The position numbers and the translations under genes are program-made. From Pictodentalium vernedei (Eukaryota > Mollusca > Scaphopoda > Dentaliida > Dentaliidae), in NCBI GenBank assembly GCA_031216915.1, contig CM062296.1, positions 147,299,340 through 147,363,339 of the forward strand: 64,000 nt of DNA, written 5' to 3'. The notes below the pieces were generated by a model. It was not told where the DNA came from, searched no databases, and saw nothing but the letters and a program-made list of their open reading frames with translations. Shown here one piece after another: positions 43,518 to 55,268 of this stretch (positions within the stretch are counted from its first letter, which is position 1; every line of letters starts with the position of its first letter).

Positions 43518-44895
43518 AAAAAAACAATGAATTCCGCATTACACCCACGGCAAAGCGTCTTCGTTTGCGCGCACGGATACATGACACAATTATTGACTGC
43601 ATAATTCACTTCTGAAGTTATCGTTTATAATCAAACCCGGATATCCGAGTAAATCACTCGTTGGAAAGTAATAAACATTGAGTAAATAATAATCCTAAAA
43701 TTATCTAGTAAAGAATTTTACTTTTCGATTATCTATTTGTTTATCATTTTTGTGCATCTGAAATACTTAAAGGAGCCAGGTGAAACTAAATTACAGCATT
43801 GTACCCGCAGTGTAACAAGTCGACATCTCTACTATCATTGCGGATGGAGCATTTTTTGCACTCAAATGATATTACATGGTCACTTTGTTCTCGTTTACAA
43901 TTAGATTCCATTCGACACAAGAATCTTTCATTTGGCACCAAAAACGTATGTTGGCACCGAACTAAAACTCCACTCGACACCAAAAATACTGAATACTGGG
44001 TACCTCTATGGCAACAGATCTGATGGCGACGTCATGTGATTTTACGCAACACCGCCACACAGTTTTGACCAATTAGCCATAGACATGTTTCATCGGCATC
44101 GTTCAGCATGTGTCGAACGAAATTTGTTTTTATGGAGATCGGGCTTTTCAGCTCCGCCAAACTCACAGCGCTAACCAATGTTGGATGTCTAACAGACATT
44201 TCGTGTTACTTTTTCATGTTTTTTGTCCAATTCCATAAGAGGTGATTTTGACCCTTGAAGGAACGGACTGTTTTGTAGAGTTTCACCATCACGCGGTTTT
44301 ACAGTTGTTTCTAACCAAGTCTTGGCTGCTTACATAGGTAGCCAAAACTTGCACAGATACAAATGTCAAGATACGCATAATGTTATTCAGAGTTACACCA
44401 AAGTCCACATGGTGGGACGCCTGTTTAAAACCTGTCTCTAGGACCCTCCCCCGCATGGTCCTTTTGAAAGCCGCATGCTTTCCGTTTATAATCAATGCTG
44501 AATTTTAAAAAAATTCACTTAAATGGTTTATGCCTGATATCTTACCCAAGTTAATAAAATTGATAAATTTGTTCATTGGGTGGAAGGCTTTGCAATGCTT
44601 TAGCATTGCCAGGCCATCTTGCACTCAAGGGACGAAATGCACCACCACTATTCTGTAGATTGTGATGTCTAAAATATAAAGCAAACCAATGACATGAACT
44701 TTTGATGGCAACGAAATAAGTACAAAAATAACAAAAAATAGAATAAAAAACATCTTCCACGTGCATTTTTACAAAACAATGGCCGGGGAAACAGAAAATC
44801 TACTTTGTGGGGCCTAAATAGATATTTGGAAGTAGCATTAAAGCCCCGTGAAGCCAAGATACGACTCATTTGACAAGCCACATTTCAAACATTTT
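43518..44895. other. Unassigned, no supported gene
   Basis: Only short frames lacking recognisable domains, on both strands. Confidence 0.5.
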
Positions 44896-45790
44896 CTTAA
44901 TAATAATAATAATAATACATAGTTTTTATAGAGCGTAAAATGACATGGTTGTGCTCTAACACGCTTGACATGGAAAGCAATAAATATTTGAGCTCCCAAC
45001 TAAAAGCACTGAAGTGAACAAAAAGTGATCAAATTAGGTAGCTGAAACCTCGAAGGCCTCTCGAGAGAAATGGGACATGGATTTTGTTTTAAAGTCGTCT
45101 AAGCTGATGGAAGCCTGGATAGGCGCTGGCAATAAGTTCAAGTGTCGTGGACCTACGAAGAAAAAGGCATTGGAATTCACAAAGGTAGAACGGGAAAAAG
45201 GAACAAGGAGCCTAGGCTGTTTGGATGAGCGGAGATTCCGTTTTGATGATTGAAAAGTCAAAAGGTTCTGGAGATATTGCGGAGCCGATCCACAAATGCA
45301 TTTAAAGACCAACACCAAAACTTTGAAAGTGATACGTTGTTGAACAGGGATCTAATGTCACTTATGAAGCAAACAGGTTATGTGATCATAGTTTCTGGAT
45401 CCGGTAATAATACGGGCGTCGTTGTTTTGAATTTTTGCAACTTTGCGGTGAACGATTGCGATAGACCAACAAGCAGTGAATAAGAGAAATCCAAAATGTG
45501 CAGAAATAAAGACCTCAGCAAGTCGTTCCAGAGATTTTTAGTCAAATAACGTCAAAGATGTCCAATATTTCTAATGTGCAATATAAAACAGCGCTTGCAA
45601 ACTGCACCAATGCTTGCTTCCATCGAAAGACGTGAATCAAATATTACCCCAGTGTTGCGAGCACAATCTAATACTATTTTGTTTTTCAGTGAATCTGAAA
45701 AAAAAACAACTGACTTGGTTAAATTAAACCAATCTAAATGCCTTGAGATATCTGGCTTTTTACAAAGGCCAAAAAACAAAGATATATAGG
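44896..45790 (-). mobile_element. CR1/L2-like non-LTR retrotransposon, 3' fragment
   Basis: Minus-strand pieces of the C-terminal end of a non-LTR reverse transcriptase: 'RNTGVIFDSRLSMEASI' near 45,640; a frameshifted middle near 45,300-45,470 with 'LLVGLSQS' and 'AKLQKF' type words; then 'MVLVFKCICGSAPQYLQNLL' and 'VGPRHLNLLPAPIQASISL' (45,034-45,318). This order is typical of CR1/L2-clade elements. The (TAA)n-like run at 44,899-44,921 fits a 3' microsatellite tail. 5'-truncated and mutated. Confidence 0.75.
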
Positions 45791-46595
45791 CCTATACACT
45801 TAGGGCCATGTAATCATTACACCGCCATGTCAAAGTCTTCCATATATGGCCGACCTGTATATGCTTGTATGTCAGACAGCTAAGCAATGTGTCATATTGT
45901 GATTGGTTACCTTGAAGGGGTACATACAGCTATGTCCGGGTTTTCGCAGGGAAACATAAAATGACTTGACGTTCTACGTAGTAAAGTGAGATAAATCCCA
46001 CTTGAAATTAATTGAACAGATTGGATGACGTCCAAAAATAAAGTTCCGTGTGATTTGAATGAAGTAAACGTGAACAGAGTTTCGAAACATACAACCTGAC
46101 ATTAGTGAGAGCTGTCACAGAGAATAATTATAATTCCGCAGCTGAAAGGTCTGTTGAATATATTTGAGTGACAAAAGGCCAGACGGCATCTTTAAACGTG
46201 TTTCAGCATAGTGAGGTGATAATGATGTCCACATCATGCTTTACACTTGGATACTAGGAAGACGATTTGAAAGTCAGTGCATTCGGAACATAATATTTAT
46301 AACGACAGATATTATGTATGACACATTCGTTATACAGAACTTGGATAGAGTGCAGTGTCAAAATTATATTTGTTACACGCCCGTTCTATGTTTCAGGCAG
46401 GGTACATCGCCCCATGTGCTCCGTCAGAATGTTATTATTCTGAGCCGCGGATTAGATGGGTCGGTTTATACTGCCAATGATCTGTATAGCTAATAAAGTC
46501 TGCATGCGAGTAATTTTAATAAAACTGACATTGACACATTATTTTTTGATGCCCATATTAATTTTTGAAGAAGACTTTTAAGCTCTTCAAGTAAA
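45791..46595. other. Unassigned, no supported gene
   Basis: Nothing recognised on either strand. Confidence 0.5.
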
Positions 46596-46945
46596 TTATT
46601 TATTTATTTATTTTGGTATAACGTTAATTTCCACAGCCAGGGTCACCTCGTGGCGGACAGCTTCACGGGTGGAGGAAGCTGGGGTACCCGAAGAGAACCT
46701 CTGAGCAACGAAGAGCAACTGCCAGACTTCCCAACGTACTAACTCCACACACAGGGTTAGCATTTATTGAAGACAAGTGTACCATTGACATGTAGTGTGC
46801 TTTAGTACATAGCGCCACCGTGCCTCTATGTGCGCATTCGAGATGAAGTGCCTTGCCCAAGGACAAACTTCGGTTACCACTGGGCTGGGATCGAACAGTG
46901 GGCCTTTCGGTTTGAAGCCCAATTCCGCAAACAATGAGCAACCAC
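46596..46945 (-). mobile_element. tRNA-headed SINE
   Basis: The minus-strand head near 46,945-46,880 contains 'GTTCGATCCC' (B box). The body matches the family ('ggttctcttcgggtacccc', 'gcttcctccacccgtgaag'). The (AAAT)n tail lies at about 46,596-46,613. Confidence 0.7.
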
Positions 46946-47034
46946 ACACCTTCTAGAGAATTCATCAGATGATATTGACAGTAGAGGTATATGGAGAGTT
47001 CTGGGCCACCTCCATCTTGTTGGCCCAGAAATTT

Positions 47035-47160
47035 CGTGGCCCAGAAAAATTGAGTTATTTTTAGAAAAACCCAAATTTTTCCGTTAAAAAAAATTGATTT
47101 TCTTGGAAAAAGTTGGGTTTTTCCAAAAATAATTCAATTTTTCCCCGAAAACCCTTGGTT
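47035..47160. repeat. Imperfect inverted repeat of AAAAATTG/CCAAATTTTTCC words
   Basis: 'gaaaaattgagttatttttagaaaaaccca' pairs imperfectly with 'tgggtttttccaaaaataattcaatttttc'. Low complexity; nature unknown. Confidence 0.5.
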
Positions 47161-47978
47161 TTTCCTGGAAAATGTTTAAAATTTGAACATTTCTGTACCA
47201 CTTTCGATGAAATTTCAAAAATTCACTTAACATTTCTGGGCCAAATCAAAGGTTTGACAAATTCACCCCTTTTCTTAAATTTGACGTAAACCTCGGTGAA
47301 AAAGTCACTGTTTCACAACGTAACATCGACTTGCAATCGAGGTGAATTTTTCGAATTTTTCCAGTAGGGGTCTCTGTGTGACCGTGACCCAGAGACACGA
47401 TTAGCATTAAGATTTCCATCGAGATTTCCCATTGGCAAAATTCCGAGGAGACACGATCGACGTGTTCCTTTGCAGTCCGAGTTGGAAAAAGAACAGGCGT
47501 TCAAACGTCGATTCCCATGATTCCTGCAGGAGAAAACAATCCTTCTCAACCGGCAAATTCGACATAGGTCCGGTAAACTCGATCGTTCGAGATCGAGCGT
47601 GCGAGTCCGATTGAAAACAAAACAAACAAACAAAATGTATGTAATATATTTTTATTATTACGAGTTGTGATACAAGTGATGAAAAAAAAAAATGACCATT
47701 TAAAAAGAAAAAAAAATTGTAGGCATGACTATTACGTGCATGTTTTTGTCATTAAGGAAAAAAAAATTGTAAAAGTTATTATTTTATTTTTTTACATATA
47801 TATATATAAGAAGAAGGAAAAAATAAAAAGAAATGTTTACAATTAACAATAAGTATCATTTAAAAAAATAAAAAACATAAAATTTAATATTTTGTCTAAA
47901 AAAAAATTAAACAAAACAATGGTAAAAACAATAATCGGTCATGAAATCCTCCATACCTAAAAAAAATCTGTATTAAAA
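47161..47978. other. Left flank of Polinton 2, A/T-rich
   Basis: The 47,330-47,635 part is rich in CGA/TCGA words, like the coding parts of Polinton 2, and may be a coding remnant, but no protein was recognised on either strand. From 47,640 the sequence becomes almost pure A/T. Confidence 0.4.
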
Positions 47979-48389
47979 TTGAAGAGGGTCGAAAGGTATT
48001 CAAAATTAGACACTAAGATTTATAGGTTAGAATCTCACAACGCCATTGAATTAACAGACATGGAAACTATTGGGTTAACACAGGAGTATGAGAAAAGCGT
48101 CATACCTCTAAAACTAAACGAAATTGATCTGGATTTAATGTACAAATATCACGACGCTTTGTTGTCGACCCTGTCGGATAAGATAGAAAATTTCAATCCA
48201 GATGATTTATCGATGTTTTATGGAAATAACGTATATTCCAATATTTCTGAACAACTGATTCACGAATTCAATTTAATCCCTGGAGAAAGACGAACTTTTC
48301 AGAAAGTGAATCTGATATTTCGTTTCTTATATCAACACGGGCAGAATAGCTTCAAAACAAATATTTTAGTCACGAATTTGAGATTATGA
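47979..48389 (+). CDS. Uncharacterised Polinton 2 protein
   Basis: An open frame of 136 codons with 'NEIDLDLMYKYHDALLSTL' and 'SEQLIHEFNLIPGE', acidic and helical with no Cys. I do not recognise the family. The first codon may not be the true start because A-rich sequence precedes it. It lies at the left edge of the element in an A/T-rich setting and has normal amino-acid composition, so it is probably real. Confidence 0.45.
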   Translation: MKRVERYSKLDTKIYRLESHNAIELTDMETIGLTQEYEKSVIPLKLNEIDLDLMYKYHDALLSTLSDKIENFNPDDLSMFYGNNVYSNISEQLIHEFNLIPGERRTFQKVNLIFRFLYQHGQNSFKTNILVTNLRL

Positions 48390-49125
48390 AGTCCATTATA
48401 AGAAAGATGTTTAAATCACGACTCAAAAAAAAAAAAAATAAAAATAAAATTTTCATTTCATTTCTTTTTATCTCGAGGAATGTGCACTCACTCGATTGAA
48501 ATATTAATGGAGCATGATTGCTTTCACAACCTGGACTGTTCATTTTGTATAATAAATAACTGGATGTTTTTTCCTTACTTTGATGTACTGTGCACTATAA
48601 AATATAACCACGTTTAAAACGTCTACATTCATTACTGAATGAAGTGAAATACAAAGAAGATATTTTAATATTTTCAAAATCTAGAGTGAGTGTGCGTTTC
48701 ACATGCATGTAACTCTATTCACCTTTCACTGGAATGAATTGGGAAGCGAGGTAGGACTGGTTTTCTACAGTACACAATTACTTGTTTTTGCGTTTTCACT
48801 GATGGGACTCCACCTAATCATCTTAATTTATTTTTTTTTAAGTGAAATTTAATTTTTTGTGTTAAAAAAAAATGAATGTCACTTTAAAAAAAATGGTGTT
48901 TTTCATTAAAGCCTAATCTCTTAATTTATTTGTTTGAAGTGAAATTCAATTTTTTGTGTTAAAAAAAAATTGAATGTTAAAAAAAAATTGGTGTTTTCAT
49001 TAAAAAAAAATTATATATATATACATTAAAATAAGAAGTTTAAAAAATTCACAAAACAATTTTTAAAAAAAAAAAAAAAACCTAAAATAATGTATATATT
49101 AAATAAGAAGCTTTAACATAAAAAA
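48390..49125. other. A/T-rich spacer
   Basis: About 730 bp with repeated 'aagtgaaatt(t/c)aattttttgtgtt' and 'aaaaaaaattga' blocks (near 48,840 and 48,938), i.e. an imperfect ~100-bp duplication. No gene. Confidence 0.5.
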
Positions 49126-49437
49126 ATGCCAAAAACAAAAACGTCTAACGTGGAAAAGTTATATTCGTCAACCATATTCGAGTTGAAAAAGTTCTGTAGA
49201 AATCTAAGAATTAAAAATTACACCCATTACAAAACCAAAGGACAATTGATTGAACTCGTGCATGGGGAGACCTATGATCAAAAACTGGTGAAATTACAAG
49301 CAAAAGTATATCAGTTATCGAATTTGAAAAGTGTTAAACACATGAAAAGAGGAAAGTATCGATCATTTACTCTATGGAAAGGAAGTGAACGAAAGATCTA
49401 CGACAGCAGCAAAAAGTCGAATCATGAAAAGAAATGA
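49126..49437 (+). CDS. SAP/Rho-N-like small DNA-binding protein (Polinton 2)
   Basis: ATG at 49,126, 103 residues, intact. 'SSTIFELKKFCRNLRIKNY' followed by 'YKTKGQLIELV' fits the helix-turn-helix spacing of a SAP or Rho-N motif (about residues 14-43), a small DNA-binding fold. The rest is Lys-rich (VKHMKRGKYRSF). It precedes the polymerase. Function in the element is inferred: DNA binding during replication or packaging. Family assignment rests on motif only. Confidence 0.5.
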   Translation: MPKTKTSNVEKLYSSTIFELKKFCRNLRIKNYTHYKTKGQLIELVHGETYDQKLVKLQAKVYQLSNLKSVKHMKRGKYRSFTLWKGSERKIYDSSKKSNHEKK

Positions 49438-49617
49438 GAATGCAGCAGTGACGACGAAACAACGTCAACAAACGATTGTGGAAACTAGGAAGACTGTTAA
49501 ATGAAAAGTGGACCGGCAGGTTTCAAAAGAGAATGAGAATAAGAAAAAAAATGAAAAGTGATGCAGTTCAAGATGATTCGTTAGAAAAAAAAACTGTGGA
49601 TGAAGTCTTGAGAGCGC

Positions 49618-52600
49618 TTGATGAGAAAAAAGGGACTCTATCAATGCGATAAAGGGAGTCGTAATCAAAGAATTAGAGAAATCATTGACGTCGCCATTAA
49701 AGGATATTTTAAAACTTTCTACGTGATTCCCTGTCTCACAAAACTCTATCCTGAATCGTTCATGGAAAGGGTGAAGGGTGGAGTGCTGGAAGTATTTCGA
49801 AAACATCGAGACCGAGACCGTATTTAGAGACGTCGAATAGCCGACGTATATGAAGTGATGAAAGACAAGAATTTGGAATCTATGGCTCATTATCAAGACA
49901 AGGGAAGAGGTTGGACGCTCGAGAAGATATTGAATCTCGAGATTCACGTGGACAGACACGATCCTTTGAGAACGTCTTCCTATATAGAATTGCCTTGTTT
50001 CCTATATTATGAAAAATATGTGATTAACATGCAAAATAGAGAGGATAGCGAGTGTTTCAAATGGGCGATCGCATCGGCCTTGTATCCTGCAAAAGAGCAT
50101 AATGATAGAGTTTCCAATTACATGAAGACTTGTAAAAATCTCGACTGGACGGGAGTGCCTTCCCCGACGCGTTTAGAAGACATCGAGCGTTTTTAAAAGC
50201 TAAATCCCACCATGGCCGTGAAAGTCTTGGGATATGAGTAAGACTGTGAAAAAGGAATAGTCTATTCTTTCAGAGTGACATCGCGTAAAGAGAGAGAAAG
50301 GACTGTTAATTTGTTATTAATTTCCGAGAATGACGATTAACATTATTGCTGGATTAAAAATATCTGTTGATTGCTGTCAAAGCAGATTACTAAACATAAT
50401 GGCGAGAGTTTTTTCTGTCTCAACTGCATGAATTCATTCCCTTGTCAAGAATCGTTGACGCACCATCAGGAATACTGCAACGAAAGGCCAAGCGTTGCAG
50501 TCAAAATGCCTGAACCTAACCTAACATGAACTTTTACAACTACAAAAGAAGATTAGAGCCGCCATTCGTCATCTATGCCGATTGTTTCACCACGAAAATG
50601 AATTTTTGCCAGCCCGACGAGCGTAGGAGTTACGCCGAAAAACGTCAATAGCACGTACCTTCCGGCTATTGTTATTACGTGAAATGTTCTTTCGACGATC
50701 GAGAATCGTTAGGTCCATTCATCTACAGTAAATGTTCAGATGACGACGACGTGGCTAAAAAATTCGTTGAAGAGTTAGAATCGAAAATTCAAGAATTATA
50801 TGACAAATGTAAAGAATACAAAGGCATGTTCACCACACCAGAGTAATGGCGAGAATACAAGGAAACCACCGAATATCACATGTGTAGACAACCATTTGAT
50901 GATGAGTCTACGAATAATAATGAAAAAGTTAGAGATCACGATCACTACACAGGTCTGTTTCATGGTGCTGCTCACAACAAATGTAATTTTAGATTTCGAG
51001 ATGCTCAATTCTACCCGGTGATATTTCACAATCTCTCGAGCTACGTCAGTCACCTGCTCGTGAAAAATATGGGTGTCAGCGAGGAGTTGTTGAGCTGCAT
51101 CGTGCAAAGCAATGAAAAATACATTACCTTCACTAGATGGAAGGTCTTCGGCAAAAAGATAGTCATTACAAAGATGAATGATGGATCGAGTGTGGAAACA
51201 ACAAGTCCCATCCGTAAAGAGATACGTTTTATTGACAGTTATAAATTCATGTCGGCCAGTCTGAAAAAATTAGTCGACAGTTTGAATAGAGAAATTTAAA
51301 ATCACGAGTAAATATTTTGATGATCGACGACAATTGGTGGACATCATGTTGAGGAAAGGCGTCTACCCTTACGATTACATGAGTGATCTCGAGAAATTCG
51401 AGGACGTTGCTTGACCTCCTAAAGAAGATTTTTTATTCGAAATTATACCAGTCTCACATTTCCGACAACGATTACGAACACGAGCAAAAACTGTGGAGAT
51501 TATTCGACATGAAATCCATGAGAGATTATCACAACCTCTATTTGAAAACCGATGTGCTTCTCTTGGCTGATGTGTCCGAAAATTTTCGACGAGTGTGTCG
51601 TCGACATTATGAACTAGATCCGGCTTGGTATTTAACGGCTCCCAGGCTTGCCTGGGATGCGCTCTTGAAGACGACCAAAGTTCGATTGGAATTATTAATG
51701 GACGTCGACATGTTGCTCATGTTTGAAAACGTTGCGAGGGGTGACGCCTCAATGATTTCCCCCAGATATGCTAAAGCCAATAATTCTCACATGGGAAAAG
51801 ATTTCGATTCGGAAAAGCCGAGTAAATACATAGAGTATTGGGATGCTAATAATTTGTATGGGTGGGCCATGAGTCTTCCTTTACCAAGCGGAAATTTCAA
51901 ATGGGTCAAAACAAAATTGGAGACATTATCCTTGTATTCTAGATGTTGATTTCGACTATCCGGAAACGTTACACGATCTGCACAACGATTATTCGCTGGC
52001 TCATGAACGAATGAAAGTGAACAGCATCGAAAAACTCATTCCTAATTTAAATCACAAACGCAAGTACATGGTCTATTGCGAAAATCGGAAATGTTACATC
52101 GATCGTGGGATGAGATTAATCGATGTGTATCGAATCATTCGATTCGACGAGGAGCCTTGGATGAAAAAATACATCGATCTCAACACGAATTTAAGAATGC
52201 AGGCCGAGGGTGAATTCAAAAAAGATTTCTTCAAACTCATAAACAATTGTGTGTACGAAAATCTATGGAAAACATTAGGAATAGAACCAACGTTCAACTC
52301 GTCACGTCTGAAGAGAAGTCTAGAAAATTAATCGCGAAACCCAATTATAAACATAGAATCAAATTTGACGAAAATCGAGTGGATGTACACATGCAAAAGA
52401 CAAAAGACGCATCTGAAATTTGACAAACCGTGTTATCTTGGATCGATCATCTTAGACATCAGCAGGCAGTTGATGTATAAGTTTCACTATGATTACATCA
52501 AAATCAAATTCGATTCGAAAGCCAAACTATTGTTCACCAACAAGGACAGTCTGGCTTACGAGATAGAGACTAGAGACGTCTACGAGGACATAGTGTCAGA

Positions 52601-53076
52601 CGTGAACGAATGGTTCAACATGAGTAATTACCCCGACGATCACCCATCTAAGATTCCAATGGATGTTAATAATAAGGTGTTGGGTAAATTCAAAGACGAG
52701 AGTGGTGGAAGACAGATTACCGAATTCGTGGGTTTGAGACCACAATTGTACGCTTATCTCTTCGACGGTGAAGAGATCAAGAGATGTAAAGGCGTTCAAG
52801 TGTGTGTGACAAATAAAAACATCACTTTCGACGAGTATAAAGAGTGTCTTTTCGAAGGTTCGACAGTGTATAAAAAATGTGACTGCGATTCATAGCGAAG
52901 AACATCAGATGTACACTAAAGAAATCAATAAGATTGTGTTGATGAGTGACGGCGATAAGAGAATTATATGTGAGAATAAAATACACACTTTCGCACTCGG
53001 ACATTGTTCCGAGATATTTCAGCAACAAATTCGAGAGGATGAATGCAGTATGACTGAGGACATCGAAATGTTGTAA
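49618..53076 (+). pseudogene. polB: Protein-primed family B DNA polymerase, broken (Polinton 2)
   Basis: The N-terminal part has 'KGRGWTLEKILNLEIHV' and 'SSYIELPCFLYYEKYVINMQ', then 'NREDSECFKWAIASALYP' (49,900-50,100). The exonuclease segment 'FVIYADCFTTK' near 50,566 lacks the usual Glu. An endonuclease-VII-like insert 'VRDHDHYTGLFHGAAHNKCN' is near 50,930. Polymerase motif A is 'WDANNLYGWAM' near 51,840, motif B 'LINNCVYENLWKT' near 52,235, and motif C is altered to 'TNKDSL' near 52,537. The conserved end 'IHTFALGHCSEIF' is near 52,980. Stops or frameshifts occur near 49,648, 49,826, 50,194, 50,240, 50,846, 51,297, 51,415, 51,945, 52,330 and 52,893. Inactive. Confidence 0.85.
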
Positions 53077-53155
53077 GTTTAAAAAAAAAACACGCGAGTT
53101 ATAAATTATAAAAAATAATAAAAAAAATAATAAAAAAAAACAAAAAAATATATTT

Positions 53156-53574
53156 ATGAATAAGAAAGTAAAACACATATCCATAGAAGGTGTTATCTTA
53201 CCCAACCAACAACTATCCAACATTGATCTGTTGAAAGATTTAAAAATTAAACATTTTCGAGGTGTGTTTTCTAGAGATGCATTACCGAGATAAAAGACGA
53301 TGATTCGGAATGTGGAATTTTAAATCTGGATGATATCGGAGGTGAGGGTACGCATTGGGTCGCATGGTTTTCAAATTGGAATAAAAATTAGTATTTCGAT
53401 AGCTACGGAATCTCACCACTGATAGAAATAAGGAACTATTTAACACCAGTTGTTTATAATACCGAATGAGTGCAAGTGCCGGATCGAGTGTTTTGCAGTC
53501 ACCTATGCCTCTACGTTCTGAAGAGATGGTCGGAAGGAGATCACTTTCAGGATATTCTCAACGATTTACATTAA
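53156..53574 (+). pseudogene. Adenain-like cysteine protease, broken (Polinton 2)
   Basis: ATG at 53,156. The N-terminal segment has 'FRGVFSRDALPR' before a frameshift near 53,290. In one frame lie 'GTHWVAWFSNW' with catalytic His at 53,353, 'YFDSYG' with Asp at 53,398, and 'VFCSHLCLYVLKRW' with Cys at 53,494, giving the same spacing as the Polinton 1 enzyme. In-frame TAG (53,389) and TGA (53,467) inactivate it. The Gly after the catalytic Cys, usual in the family, is Ser here. Confidence 0.8.
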
Positions 53575-53708
53575 AGGAGGAGAAAGAAAAAAACATTGTT
53601 GTATATAGATATATAAATAAAGAATATAAAAGAAAAAAAATAAAGTTGTAATTAAAATAAAAAAAAAAAAAAAATGAAATAATAATAACAAAACAAAACA
53701 AAACAAAC
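53575..53708. other. A/T-rich spacer before fibre gene
   Basis: A-runs with no coding sequence; probably holds the fibre promoter, but I can point to no defined motif. Confidence 0.4.
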
Positions 53709-55031
53709 ATGACAGTTGATAAATTTGGTCGCGCTGACGATAATGAAGGTTCCCCCAGAAAGAAAAGAAGAACGGTTGAAGTTCTTGGTGGTGGTGATGA
53801 CATTGCAACTGTGACGATGGATACGTCCGGAGATACGAACCTCGAGAAGAACCTTTAAACTTAAACAATAAGAAAATCTACAATCTTCCCGAACTGATCG
53901 ATCTGTCAGATGCCTCGACTAAAAAAATACGTCGATAGAGGAGACGAAAATTTCCAGCAGATGATGAGAGATAATTACTTGAATAAAGACATGACGGACG
54001 ATCTCGATTTGAAATCTAAACGAGTAGTAAATGTAGGGGATCCTAGAGATTCGACCGATGGCGCCACTAAAAGATATGCGGACGACGCTCACTGGAGATT
54101 CAGTAAACATCTGAGAGATCACTACGTTCTTAAAGTGATGCGGTCTGAATTGAATGAGAATTCTAAAATGATAGCCAACGTGCCCGTTCCCACGAATCCT
54201 AACGATGCAGCGACCAAACATTTCGTAGACTTGGAACTGAGAAAGAATAACGTCGACGAGCTAGAAATAAAATCGGATCTGGATGCGGGATTCAACAAGA
54301 TATTGAATCTATCCCAGATCAACGATACGGATGAAGACTCGACGGCGGTCAACAAAGGCTATGTGGATTCTGTCCTTCAGGATTCACAAGTCGACGAATT
54401 GTATCTGAACAAAAAAAAATCCAGAGAAACCATGGAGGCTGGCATCAACATGGCTGGTTACAATCTATTCAGTCTCGATGACGAACCGGAATGCGCTTCC
54501 AGCACAGTCAGCAGTCAGTACTTGAACGAAAATATGGTCTGGAGAAAAGGTGATATCATGGAAGGCAAGTTGGACGTGGGAGGACATGCACTCCCAAATG
54601 TACTGGATGCCACGCACATGTCAGATGCCTGCACTCTGATGTCCGTCGCAGAAAAGATAAAATACGCCAGACAACTGATCACCATTTGGGCCGAGGAGTG
54701 CGGTGCGTTAGAAGCGGAAAAAGCCGAATGGTCCTTCGGAAACGAAGTTCACGGACCGCTACACTGTCTGATAGGATATCCCATGCCGGTGAGAGGTGAG
54801 ATTATTCGAATGTGTCTGACATCTACGGACTTGAGCAATAGAGCGGTCATCAATCTCGTGGTGAACGGTGTCAAAACCGATAAGAGGTACAGCGTCGAAA
54901 AGATGAAGGATCAATACTCGAACACCAGCGTCTTCGATAGGCCTCTCAAGGTGCAGATAGGGGATAGGATCAATGTCAAAACAAAAACCAATAATCTCGA
55001 AGCCACCACTTCCGTCTCTTGTTCGTGTTAA
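53709..55031 (+). pseudogene. Fibre-like protein with tail-fibre repeats and C-terminal head (Polinton 2)
   Basis: ATG at 53,709. A 49-residue start carries a basic cluster 'SPRKKRRTVEV' before a stop at 53,856. The first repeat (KIYNLPELIDLSDASTKK) follows out of frame near 53,873. A 373-codon open frame from 53,910 then contains five more modules at about residues 32-58, 81-107, 124-153, 174-205 and 217-249, e.g. 'KMIANVPVPTNPNDAATKHF'. Residues about 254-373 form a head: 'ITIWAEECGALEAEKAEW' then 'LKVQIGDRINVKTKT'. The modules follow the pattern of phage tail-fibre repeats and the Polinton 1 gene at 22,406. Probably a trimeric attachment fibre. Confidence 0.65.
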
Positions 55032-55121
55032 TCGAACTCGATCCTCTTAACAAACAGTGAAAACAAACAAAAAATAAATTGAAATAATCACTCTTGTGAT
55101 GTATGAGAGACAACTCAAAAT

Positions 55122-55200
55122 AAAAATAAAAAATATAATTGGATTTTGAGAAATTGAATATTCAATTTCTCAAAAAATCCAATTATATTTTTTTTTATTT
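55122..55200. terminator. Long hairpin between convergent fibre and capsid genes
   Basis: 'aatataattggatttt ... gagaaattgaa' and its complement 'ttcaatttctc ... aatccaattatatt' form a near-perfect stem of about 28 bp with a TA loop, flanked by A-runs on the left and T-runs on the right. It lies midway between the fibre stop (55,031) and the oppositely oriented capsid stop (55,269). A bidirectional transcription stop or RNA 3'-end signal is plausible. Confidence 0.5.
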
Positions 55201-55268
55201 TATTTTATTTATTACTTTTTTGAGGTATTTTAATTTTTTTTTAATTATTATTATGTTTTTTTTTATTT

